Positions 1 through 6,470 are shown, counted from the first letter of the stretch. The stretch: DNA of 8,228 nt from Campylobacterales bacterium (GCA_015662615.1 DQTU01000208.1:1-8228), one strand, 5' to 3'. Numbers and translations are program-made. The notes: generated by a model not told the origin, from the letters alone.

Positions 1-60
1 AAATCTAAATCTTAAGCTTTCTTTGGCTTCTATGAGTATCAGGGGTTTTTAGAGGTGCCC
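1..60. mobile_element. Possible right end of an IS5-type insertion sequence
   Basis: The stretch at 42-60 ends in TTTTTAGAGGTGCCC (46-60). Read inward on the other strand it is GGGCACCTCTAAAAACC, which from memory resembles terminal inverted repeats of some IS5-family elements. The next four bases, 61-64, are TTAA, which fits the 4-bp YTAR-type target of that family. An open frame running in from the left edge (codons from position 2) stops at TAG 50-52 inside the presumed repeat, as a transposase C-terminus could. Only one end is in view, so neither the matching inverted repeat nor the second TTAA can be seen. The stretch could instead be ordinary upstream DNA. Confidence 0.33.
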
Positions 61-68
61 TTAAATAG

Positions 69-102
69 TTGTAATCGTTTTGTAACCAAAAAAAGATAAT
101 AT
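69..102 (+). promoter_or_regulatory. Pho box and -10 element of the pstCA promoter
   Basis: Two 11-bp direct repeats, TTGTAATCGTT (69-79) and TTGTAACCAAA (80-90), are followed after 9 bases (counted from the end of TGTAACC) by a -10 box TAATAT (97-102). PhoB-family regulators bind tandem 11-bp repeats that take the place of a -35 element, so this is the expected layout for phosphate-starvation induction. The same layout recurs upstream of pstB. The regulator is most likely the PhoB-like protein encoded at 3567-4238. That link is inferred from layout and not shown. Confidence 0.72.
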
Positions 103-129
103 TTCTCAACAATATATATAAGGTAAATC

Positions 130-981
130 ATGGGCGCAAATGCTTTTAGAAATTTCTCATTTTTCTCTGCAACACTCTCGTTTTTCCTTCTTCTTGGTAT
201 TTTCAGCACACTATTTCTCTACTCTAAATATTCTATCTCAGAATTTGGATTAGGTTTTTTAGTCGAAAATATTTGGGAAGTTGGAGAAGATGATGAAGGT
301 GGAGTTTTTGGTGGTTTAGTTCCAATTGTTGGAACTCTGTATGCAACAATGATAGCAATGGTTGTTGCAACTCCAATAGCCATGGGAATTGCAATCTTTT
401 TAACAGAAGTTGCACCTGACTTTATGATAAAACCTGTTTCAGTTTCTATCGAACTCTTAGCGGCAATTCCTAGTATCATCTATGGAATGTGGGGACTTTT
501 TTACTTTGCTCCAGTGATACAAAACTTTGTTGGTGGAAGTGGTATAGGACTTTTGACCGCTGGTTTGGTACTGGCTATCATGGTTATCCCTTTTATGTCT
601 GCTATCTCAAAAGATGCGATGAACACTACTCCAGATATCCTCAAAGAGAGTGCTTATGCGATGGGCGCAACAAAGTTTGAAGTAGTAAAAGATATTGTTA
701 TGCCTTACTCAAAAGCGGGAATCATTGGCTCTATTATCTTAGCCCTTGGGCGTGCACTTGGTGAGACCATGGCCGTGGCATTTTTGATTGGTTCTGTTAT
801 GAGAATGCCGGGGAGTATTACTGACCCTACAACTTCTATTCCTGTAGTTTTGGCAAACAATTTTGCAGAAGCCGAAGATTTAGAACTTTCATCAATGTTC
901 TATCTAGCACTTGTTCTGTTTGTGGTAAGTTTTATCATCATCTCAATAGCGAAATTTTACTTCTTAGGGAGAAAAAAATGA
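130..981 (+). CDS. pstC: Phosphate ABC transporter permease PstC
   Basis: Inner-membrane permease subunit of the high-affinity phosphate importer PstSCAB; it pairs with PstA to form the channel energised by PstB. The 283-residue protein has about six hydrophobic segments: roughly residues 12-32, 62-88, 105-128, 140-160, 197-220 and 255-278. The cytoplasmic EAA-type loop that docks the ATPase is visible as YAMGATKFEVVKDIVMP. It is followed by GRALGET, with R208 and E212, a charged pair conserved within a membrane segment of PstC proteins. Length is typical for PstC of this phylum. The ATG at 130 is preceded by ATAAGG (118-123) at 6 bases. The stop overlaps the pstA start (ATGA, 978-981), so the two are probably translationally coupled. 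Expression should follow phosphate limitation through the Pho box at 69-90. No pstS lies between the window edge and this gene. Confidence 0.95.
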   Translation: MGANAFRNFSFFSATLSFFLLLGIFSTLFLYSKYSISEFGLGFLVENIWEVGEDDEGGVFGGLVPIVGTLYATMIAMVVATPIAMGIAIFLTEVAPDFMIKPVSVSIELLAAIPSIIYGMWGLFYFAPVIQNFVGGSGIGLLTAGLVLAIMVIPFMSAISKDAMNTTPDILKESAYAMGATKFEVVKDIVMPYSKAGIIGSIILALGRALGETMAVAFLIGSVMRMPGSITDPTTSIPVVLANNFAEAEDLELSSMFYLALVLFVVSFIIISIAKFYFLGRKK

Positions 982-1787
982 ATAGATTAATCTTAAATAA
1001 AGTAGTCATGATACTTGCAACTATCTCTGCTATTGCGGGGATGGGATTTCTGTTTTGGATATTGGCAACATTAACGATGAAAGGGTTAAGTAGCCTGCAT
1101 TTTTCAATGTTTTTAAATGACATGGTAGAGGGTGGATTTAGAAACCTTTTGGTGGGACAATTTACAATGGCATTTATCGCAACGGTTATTGGTGTTCCAG
1201 TTGGCATGATGGCAGGAATTTATTTGAGAGAATACAGTAACGATAATACACTAGCCTCCATCATGAGAAACCTAAGTGATGTCATGATGAGTGCACCTTC
1301 TATCGTAATTGGTGTTTTTGTTTATGCTATTTTAGTTGACCCAGTAAATCATTACAGCGGTTGGGCAGGTTCTGCGGCTCTCTCTATCATGATGATTCCT
1401 ATCATCATCTCCACAACGGACAATATGCTCTCACTCGTGCCAAAAGAGTTACGAGAAGCAGGTATCGCACTTGGCGGAAGTAAACACAAAATAATTTTAC
1501 AGATAGTTCTAAAAGCTGCAAAAGTAGGAATCACAACAGGAGTTTTACTAGCCTTTGCAAGAATCATCGGCGAAACAGCACCACTTCTGTTTACATCCGC
1601 AAACAATGCTTACTTCTCGATGAACATGAACGACCAATTTCCATCACTTACCGTTAGTATCTATAACCTTGCAAACTACCCTGATGCAGAGAGTAGAGAT
1701 TTGGCATGGGCGGCGGCATTTGTCTTGACGATGATAGTGCTTTTTATAAACCTTACGGGGCGATATTTGACGAGGGATAAGGGGTAG
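978..1787 (+). CDS. pstA: Phosphate ABC transporter permease PstA
   Basis: Second membrane permease of the phosphate importer, partner of PstC. The 269-residue protein begins with a hydrophobic segment at about residues 8-33. A periplasmic stretch with FSMFLNDMVEGGFRNLLVGQ follows, then the permease core. The ATPase-docking loop reads LREAGIALGGSKHKIILQIVL, and downstream comes ARIIGETAPLLFT with R195 and E199 in the conserved membrane segment. This RxxGETAPL motif distinguishes PstA from PstC. The start ATG (978-980) overlaps the pstC stop and has a good ribosome site AGGGAG (966-971) 6 bases upstream. Unlike most pst operons the gene is not directly followed by pstB; 323 bp intervene. No clear terminator follows, so read-through into pstB is possible. 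Confidence 0.94.
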   Translation: MNRLILNKVVMILATISAIAGMGFLFWILATLTMKGLSSLHFSMFLNDMVEGGFRNLLVGQFTMAFIATVIGVPVGMMAGIYLREYSNDNTLASIMRNLSDVMMSAPSIVIGVFVYAILVDPVNHYSGWAGSAALSIMMIPIIISTTDNMLSLVPKELREAGIALGGSKHKIILQIVLKAAKVGITTGVLLAFARIIGETAPLLFTSANNAYFSMNMNDQFPSLTVSIYNLANYPDAESRDLAWAAAFVLTMIVLFINLTGRYLTRDKG

Positions 1788-1823
1788 TTGTAAATTATCA
1801 AACTAAACATACAGAAAAACAAA

Positions 1824-1864
1824 GTTCCTTTTTGTCTATAATAGACAAATTAGACAAAAGGAAC
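1824..1864 (+). promoter_or_regulatory. Operator-like nested inverted repeats with -10 box and RBS of an antitoxin remnant
   Basis: An inner palindrome, TTTGTCTA (1831-1838) and TAGACAAA (1842-1849), brackets a consensus -10 box TATAAT (1837-1842). A second copy, TAGACAAA (1851-1858), extends into AAGGAAC and can pair with GTTCCTTTTTGTCTA (1824-1838), giving a longer outer hairpin with one bulged base. The ribosome site AAAGGA (1857-1862) lies in the right arm of that outer hairpin. Palindromes over the promoter are typical of self-repressing type II antitoxin operons, which fits the short reading frame that follows. No convincing -35 box is visible (GAAAAA at the expected place). Confidence 0.55.
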
Positions 1865-1869
1865 AAGAT

Positions 1870-1962
1870 ATGCAAACTATAGCTTCAAGTGATTTAAAAC
1901 AAAATAGTATGAAACTCCAAGATGCATTAATAGAAAAGATTTTATTGGGTTTAGTGAGATAG
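1870..1962 (+). pseudogene. Truncated Phd/YefM-like antitoxin remnant
   Basis: An ATG 7 bases after AAAGGA opens a 30-codon frame whose product starts MQTIASSDLKQNSMKLQDAL. This resembles the N-terminus of Phd/YefM-type antitoxins, where a short strand (TIASSDLKQN) leads into the first helix. After EK at residues 22-23 the similarity fades and TAG 1960-1962 ends it; full antitoxins of this type are about 70-90 residues. Further short frames continue in other phases to about 2022: FIGFSEIDIFEMKSN ending at 1988, then DEIELKVLPTSHPKFN ending just before pstB's promoter. This suggests a decayed toxin-antitoxin locus with internal deletions. No intact toxin gene is present. Alternatively it is a genuine 30-residue peptide, or a chance frame. 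Family assignment rests on about 20 residues and is tentative. Confidence 0.42.
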
Positions 1963-2048
1963 ATATATTTGAGATGAAATCGAATTAAAGGTTTTACCTA
2001 CTTCGCATCCAAAATTTAATTAGTGCATAATATAATTCAAAAACACAG

Positions 2049-2082
2049 CTGTAACCATTCTGTAACCAAAACAAGCTAAAAT
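2049..2082 (+). promoter_or_regulatory. Pho box and -10 element of the pstB promoter
   Basis: Two 11-bp direct repeats, CTGTAACCATT (2049-2059) and CTGTAACCAAA (2060-2070), are followed after 9 bases by TAAAAT (2077-2082). Spacing is identical to the element at 69-102, and the flanking bases are also similar over about 40 positions. The copies of TGTAACC here match each other exactly, so this is the cleaner of the two sites. It gives pstB-phoU-phoB-phoR a phosphate-controlled promoter independent of pstCA. Binding by the PhoB-like regulator is inferred. Confidence 0.78.
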
Positions 2083-2110
2083 ATTTTCACTACATTAAGG
2101 ATAATATTTT

Positions 2111-2902
2111 ATGGCAAAACAGATAATCATGGATATCAAAGATTTTTCTTTTAAGTACAATGGAGCAGCAAAAGCGACTTTGCAATCGGTAAATCTTCCA
2201 ATCTATCACAACAAAATCACAGCGATGATAGGTCCTAGTGGTTGTGGAAAATCAACGCTTCTTCGTGTTTTAAATCGTATGCATGACTTATATCCTGGTA
2301 ACGAATACAAAGGAGAGGTCAATCTTTTAAATCTTGATACGGATAAGTATGAAGATATTTTGAAACTCAAAAAAGAGAATGAGCTTATCAAACTTCGTCA
2401 ACGAGTAGGGATGATTTTTCAAAAGCCGACACCATTTCCTATGAGTATATTTGATAATGTTGCTTATGGTTTAAAACTCTCAGGAATCAAAGACAAAACA
2501 GTCTTAGAAGAGAAAGTGACCAATGCTTTAAAAGATGCAGCGATTTGGGATGAGGCGAAAGATAGACTAAAAGATTCTGCGATGGGGCTAAGTGGTGGAC
2601 AACAGCAAAGACTTTGTATCGCTCGTGCGGTGGCACTTCGTCCTGAGATTTTACTGTTGGATGAGCCGACTTCGGCACTTGACCCTATTTCGACTGGTGC
2701 GATTGAAGAGTTGGTAAGTGAACTTAAAAAAGAGCTCTCTATCGTTATCGTGACACACAACATGCAACAAGCGAGTCGCTTGAGTGATTTTACTGCTTTT
2801 ATGTATTTGGGGGAGTTGATAGAGTATAATAAAACAGATAGGATCTTTTTAAATCCGAGCGAGAAATTGACTGAAGATTATGTAACAGGGAGATTTGGAT
2901 AA
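2111..2902 (+). CDS. pstB: Phosphate ABC transporter ATP-binding protein PstB
   Basis: Cytoplasmic ATPase that powers phosphate import through PstC-PstA. The 263-residue protein carries all ABC motifs: Walker A GPSGCGKST (41-49), Q-loop FQKPTPFPMS with Q104, signature LSGGQQQR (160-167), Walker B ILLLDEP (180-186) with catalytic E185, D-loop SALD (188-191) and switch histidine H216 in VTHN. The sequences FQKPTPFPMSIFDN and NRMHDLYPG are specific to PstB among ABC ATPases. The ATG at 2111 follows TAAGGA (2096-2101) at 9 bases. The stop overlaps the phoU start by one base (TAATG). It has its own Pho-box promoter at 2049-2082, being cut off from pstA by a 323-bp gap. No defects are seen. Confidence 0.97.
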   Translation: MAKQIIMDIKDFSFKYNGAAKATLQSVNLPIYHNKITAMIGPSGCGKSTLLRVLNRMHDLYPGNEYKGEVNLLNLDTDKYEDILKLKKENELIKLRQRVGMIFQKPTPFPMSIFDNVAYGLKLSGIKDKTVLEEKVTNALKDAAIWDEAKDRLKDSAMGLSGGQQQRLCIARAVALRPEILLLDEPTSALDPISTGAIEELVSELKKELSIVIVTHNMQQASRLSDFTAFMYLGELIEYNKTDRIFLNPSEKLTEDYVTGRFG

Positions 2903-3567
2903 TGTTGGAAAATTATGAAAAAATACTAGAAAAATCAAGAAGCAGAGTTTTAGAGCTTGCAGAAGATGTCGTAAGGGCTTGTACGCTTGCATTTGATGCA
3001 TGTAAAGAGGATGATTTAGAAAAGGCAACTCTCTCTCGTGCGATGCTCAAAGATGCACATGAGCGAAATAGTAAAATTGACAATGAAATTATCAAAACTT
3101 TGGCACTATTTTCTCCAGAAGCCAAAGATTTAAGAGCAGTAGTCTCTCATTTTAAAATTGCAAGTGAATTAACAAGAATTGCTGATTATATCCGTACTTA
3201 TGCTAAAAATGTAAAGATGCAGATATCTGGTGAATTTGCCTTAGAAGAGTTAAAAGCAGATATTATTTCTTTTGAGCAAAGCACACTAAAATCACTGCAA
3301 GCCGCAGCAGATGCGATCAGTGCAGATACTGTGGAAGCTTTGGAAAATTTGTATAGAAAAGTAAATGTAGAAGAGAGTAAATGCAATGATATACTCTCCA
3401 TACTTGAAAAAAATGCAATTCAACAAATCTGTGTCATGCCCGAAAATGCGGAAGACTTTGTAATGTTTCTTAAAAGTATGAGAAAGTTAGAACGAATTTC
3501 TGATAGAAGTGTCAATATCGTAAAGCTTACTTATTTTGCACAAAAAGGTGGGAAACTCAAACTATAA
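2902..3567 (+). CDS. phoU: Phosphate signalling/transport regulator PhoU
   Basis: PhoU dampens Pho signalling by coupling the Pst importer to the PhoR kinase, and forms two related three-helix bundles with metal-binding E/DxxxD motifs. The 221-residue product is almost wholly helical. The first repeat covers about 10-105, with SPEAKDLRAVVSHFKIASELTRIADY. The second covers about 120-215, with FLKSMRKLERISDRSVNI. The second repeat keeps the ExxxD motif (E197, D201). In the first, the glutamate position is threonine (T91 with D95), so metal binding there may be weakened. It overlaps pstB and the next gene by one base each (TAATG). AGGGAG (2887-2892) inside pstB serves as ribosome site. It is shorter and more divergent than enterobacterial PhoU (about 240 residues), but its place directly after pstB supports the call. 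Confidence 0.88.
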   Translation: MLENYEKILEKSRSRVLELAEDVVRACTLAFDACKEDDLEKATLSRAMLKDAHERNSKIDNEIIKTLALFSPEAKDLRAVVSHFKIASELTRIADYIRTYAKNVKMQISGEFALEELKADIISFEQSTLKSLQAAADAISADTVEALENLYRKVNVEESKCNDILSILEKNAIQQICVMPENAEDFVMFLKSMRKLERISDRSVNIVKLTYFAQKGGKLKL

Positions 3568-4238
3568 TGTCTGCACATATTGTACTCATCGAAGATGAAG
3601 AGGATTTACTAGAACTTTCAGAGTATCGCTTGCAAAAAGAGGGTTATGAAGTGACGGGCTTCCTCTCGACTAAACATGTTGAAGAGCTCCTTTTAGAAGA
3701 GGATGTTGACCTTCTTATCGTTGATAGAAATCTCCCTGGAGTTGAGGGGAGTGAATTTATCAAAAAACTTCGTGAGAATGGATATAGAATTCCTGTGATT
3801 TTTGTATCTGCAAAAGATCAAGATACTCAGATAGAAGAGGGGTTTTTGAGTGGAGGGGATGATTATCTTACGAAACCTTTTAACATGAATGAGTTGGTGT
3901 TGCGAGTAAAATCCATACTTCGTCGTACAAAGAAAAGTGATGAAGGGAAACTCATATATAAAGACATTATTATGGATTTAGATGAGAGACGAGCTTTTGT
4001 AGCCGGAGAGGAAGTTTCACTTAGTAAGTTAGAGTTTGAGCTTTTAAGCTACTTCATAGAAAACAAAAACATTGTCTTAAATCGTGATCAGCTTCTTGAA
4101 GAGGTTTGGAAAAATGAAGAGTTCAAACAAGAAAAAACTGTCAATGTCACGATAAACCGCCTCAAAAAGAAGATAGATCCCAATAGAGACAAAGAGTATA
4201 TTCAGCCAATTCGAGGTATCGGCTATAAATTATGTTAA
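3567..4238 (+). CDS. phoB: PhoB-type response regulator (OmpR family)
   Basis: DNA-binding response regulator expected to switch on the pst promoters when phosphate is short. The 223-residue protein has a receiver domain (about 3-117) with an acidic pocket at E9-D10-E11, phospho-acceptor D53 in LLIVDRNLPG, switch S81 in IFVSAKD and K103 in DDYLTKPF. A winged-helix output domain (about 125-223) follows, with the recognition helix around 190-203 (KTVNVTINRLKKKI) and the closing RGIGYKL hairpin. The recognition region reads like PhoB. It starts on the phoU stop (TAATG) without a strong ribosome site, so translation probably depends on coupling. It overlaps the kinase gene by 7 bases. Assignment to PhoB rather than a generic OmpR-type regulator relies on the operon and on the two Pho boxes nearby. 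Confidence 0.88.
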   Translation: MSAHIVLIEDEEDLLELSEYRLQKEGYEVTGFLSTKHVEELLLEEDVDLLIVDRNLPGVEGSEFIKKLRENGYRIPVIFVSAKDQDTQIEEGFLSGGDDYLTKPFNMNELVLRVKSILRRTKKSDEGKLIYKDIIMDLDERRAFVAGEEVSLSKLEFELLSYFIENKNIVLNRDQLLEEVWKNEEFKQEKTVNVTINRLKKKIDPNRDKEYIQPIRGIGYKLC

Positions 4239-5623
4239 GACTTGACCAACTCTATTTTCGTAACTTCTCAATTCTATTTTTTTTAACACTTTTAGTGATA
4301 GCAATTACAGGTTACTTTCTTCTAAAAAAGATAGAGATTAACAACCATAAAACGATGCTTGTCAACATGATTGACCAATTTAGCATTATAGAAGCAAATG
4401 AAGCCAAGATAGATGAAATTGTACATCAAATCAAAGAGAAAACGGGTATTCGTGTCACCATTATAGATGCACAAGGTGTTGTTTTGTACGAGAGTAATCG
4501 AGGTGTTCAAGGCATGGAAAATCATCTTAATCGTCCAGAGGTAACTCAAGCGAATGAAAATGATATAGGGTCGAGTATTCGCTATTCTGAAAGTGTGAAG
4601 CGTGATTTTTTGTATGTTGCCAAATTTAACAACATGCGATATGTGCGTATGGCGTATGCACTTGATAGTATCATAGAGAAATTTTTTCAGTTTTGGATTA
4701 AAGCGATGGGGCTGTTTACGCTTGCGATGTTATTTGCATTTTGGATGGCGCTTAGGATAAATAAAAAAATTACTAATGATTTAGGTCGTATTAAAATCTC
4801 TTTGGAAAATTTACTCAATAAAAAGTATGAAGTGGATTTTGAAGGCGCGAGTTGCTGTCAAGAGTTTGATACGATTTCAAAACAGATTGATAAAGTCTCT
4901 CAAAAATTAGAAAAACGAGACCGTCAAAAAGCAAAATATACAAAAAATTTAAAACTTTTGAGTAAAAAACAGAGTAATATCATCTCAGCCATCTCTCATG
5001 AGTTTAAAAATCCAGTTGCTGCAATCATGGGGTATACTCAAACGGTACAAGAAGATCCAAATTTAAGCCCTGCAATACGGGATAGATTCTTGGAAAAAGT
5101 GATTAAAAATGCACTGAAGATAACCTCCATGATAGACAGACTCTCTTTAGCGATAAAGTTAGAGAATGATACCTTTGCACCAGAGTTTAGTCATTTTAAA
5201 TTGAGTGGATTGTTAGAAGATGTGAGAGATACAATTTTACATAAATATCCTAGCCGTGAAATTATTTTGGAAATTGATGATATTACGCTCAATGCTGATA
5301 GAGGAATGTTTGATAATCTTTTAACAAATCTCATAGAAAATGCCCTCAAATATTCTGAAGATGAAGTTGTGGTAAAAACCGAAAATGGAAAATTAGAAGT
5401 TATAGATAAAGGTATCGGTATCCAAGAAGAGGATATGGAAAATATCACCAAACGCTTTTTTAGAGTGAATCCCCTTTCATGGGATAACTCTATCGGTGTT
5501 GGACTTTATATCGTGAAGTATATTTTAAAGCTTCATGATAGTTATCTAGAAATTGAGAGTAAGCCAAATGTAGGTTCAAAGTTTTGGTTTGATTTCTCTC
5601 ATTTAAGTACAAAGAAAACATGA
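4232..5623 (+). CDS. phoR: PhoR-type sensor histidine kinase
   Basis: Membrane kinase expected to phosphorylate the regulator encoded just upstream. The 463-residue protein has a membrane segment at about 12-32, an extracytoplasmic domain at about 34-150 and a second membrane segment at about 154-176. A HAMP-like/coiled-coil linker (about 177-245) leads to the HisKA domain, with H256 in SHEFKNPVAAI. The ATPase domain has N box NLIENALKYS (N370), G1 DKGIGI (392-397), F box RFFRV and G2 GVGLYIVK (422-429). The extracytoplasmic part (VTIIDAQGVVLYES, then MENHLNRPEV and RYSESV) matches the sensor of PhoR/PhoP-partner kinases that have a large outer domain. E. coli PhoR lacks such a domain. The start overlaps the regulator's stop by 7 bases with no strong ribosome site. 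All catalytic motifs are intact. Confidence 0.9.
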   Translation: MLRLDQLYFRNFSILFFLTLLVIAITGYFLLKKIEINNHKTMLVNMIDQFSIIEANEAKIDEIVHQIKEKTGIRVTIIDAQGVVLYESNRGVQGMENHLNRPEVTQANENDIGSSIRYSESVKRDFLYVAKFNNMRYVRMAYALDSIIEKFFQFWIKAMGLFTLAMLFAFWMALRINKKITNDLGRIKISLENLLNKKYEVDFEGASCCQEFDTISKQIDKVSQKLEKRDRQKAKYTKNLKLLSKKQSNIISAISHEFKNPVAAIMGYTQTVQEDPNLSPAIRDRFLEKVIKNALKITSMIDRLSLAIKLENDTFAPEFSHFKLSGLLEDVRDTILHKYPSREIILEIDDITLNADRGMFDNLLTNLIENALKYSEDEVVVKTENGKLEVIDKGIGIQEEDMENITKRFFRVNPLSWDNSIGVGLYIVKYILKLHDSYLEIESKPNVGSKFWFDFSHLSTKKT

Positions 5624-6470
5624 CAAAGGAGCGTGAAGGAGAACTACTTATGGTTGGTTTAGCCATACTTTAGAGTTGGTTCACAATCCTTTCTATTGTA
5701 GCGATATCGCACATTGGAGCACTTCATGCTTATGCTTTTTCTTTGTTGGACTCTCTGCTTTTCTTTTTGATTATTATGCAACAAAAAAATCTTTTTGTAG
5801 AGCTTAAAAATCCTAAAGCATATAGGGATTTACTTCTTACAAGTTTTTGGATTACAACCATGTTTGTTCTTGTATTTTTAGGGATACAATATACCACAGC
5901 GGGAAACATGTCTGTCATCATCTTTTTACAACTCCTTTTTGCCTATCTGTACTTTAAGATGAGATGGATAAAATACACACTTTTGGAGCACTGATCATGG
6001 GAGTAGAGGCAATATAATTTTATTTCCAAAAGAGTTAGTTTTAAACAAAGGTGACTTACTTATCTTGATAGCTGCTGCCATTGCTCCTATCGCAAACTTT
6101 TACTCAAAACGGACAAGGGAGCACTGTTCTTCTGAAACTATTTTGGGATTTAGAACACTTTTTGCACTTCCGATAGTCGCTTTGTATGTATGGATGATTG
6201 AGCCGGAAATTAGTTATGCGAATATTTATGAAGCACTTCCCTTTGTGGTTTTAATTGGTTTGTTGATTTTTGGAGTCTCTAAAATCATGTGGATGGAAGC
6301 TTTGCATCGAGTGACTATTACAAAAATATCTGCAATGATGGCATTAGTTTCGATGTTGACACTTTTATTTGCTTATCTTTATCTTGGGGGGGGTTCCAGA
6401 GGTTCGTCAAATTTTTGGGATTGTTCTAGTTTTGGTTGGTGGGTATCTTTTGACGAAATCTGTTGTGTAA
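5620..6470 (+). pseudogene. Broken EamA/DMT-family transporter gene
   Basis: Joined across phases, the product is a drug/metabolite transporter (EamA) protein of about 283 residues, near the usual 290, with several hydrophobic helices and two EamA halves. The likely start is ATG 5620-5622, overlapping the kinase stop (ATGA); ATG 5650 with AAGGAG (5636-5641) is an alternative. Lesions are: TAG at 5671-5673, an apparent 1-base loss near 5956 (after FAYLYF, before DEMDKIHTFGALIMGV), a second apparent 1-base loss near 6006 (before NIILFPKELV), and one extra G in an eight-G run (6386-6393), after which VPEVRQIFGIVLVLVGGYLLTKSVV runs to TAA 6468-6470. Readable pieces are at about 5674-5955, 5958-6005, 6008-6390 and 6393-6470. 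Its substrate is unknown. It is probably a decaying passenger of the pst-pho operon, although uncorrected sequencing indels could explain part of this. Confidence 0.85.
6386..6393 (+). repeat. Eight-G homopolymer in the broken transporter
   Basis: Eight consecutive G residues follow the codons for LYL. With seven G the frame would continue into VPEVRQIFG and the natural stop at 6468-6470. With eight it runs into a foreign tail ending at 6485-6487. Poly-G tracts are the classic phase-variable repeats of Campylobacter and Helicobacter, but eight is at the short end for fast switching, and the gene carries other lesions. Confidence 0.8.

Noticed and set aside
938..1207. Minus-strand reading frame of 89 codons across the pstC-pstA junction
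   Set aside because: It lies opposite two well-supported permease genes, has no recognisable domain, and is a shadow of their codon pattern. The same applies to minus-strand frames at 219-479, 1352-1606, 2464-2763, 2913-3125, 3198-3401 and 5191-5451.
1824..1864. Terminator for pstCA
   Set aside because: The hairpin is AT-rich with no T-run after it; the embedded TATAAT and ribosome site fit promoter/operator use better.
1941..1988. FIGFSEIDIFEMKSN as the end of a named toxin (RelE/HigB type)
   Set aside because: Fifteen residues with no conserved catalytic pattern are too little to name a toxin family; kept only as a remnant in the antitoxin entry.
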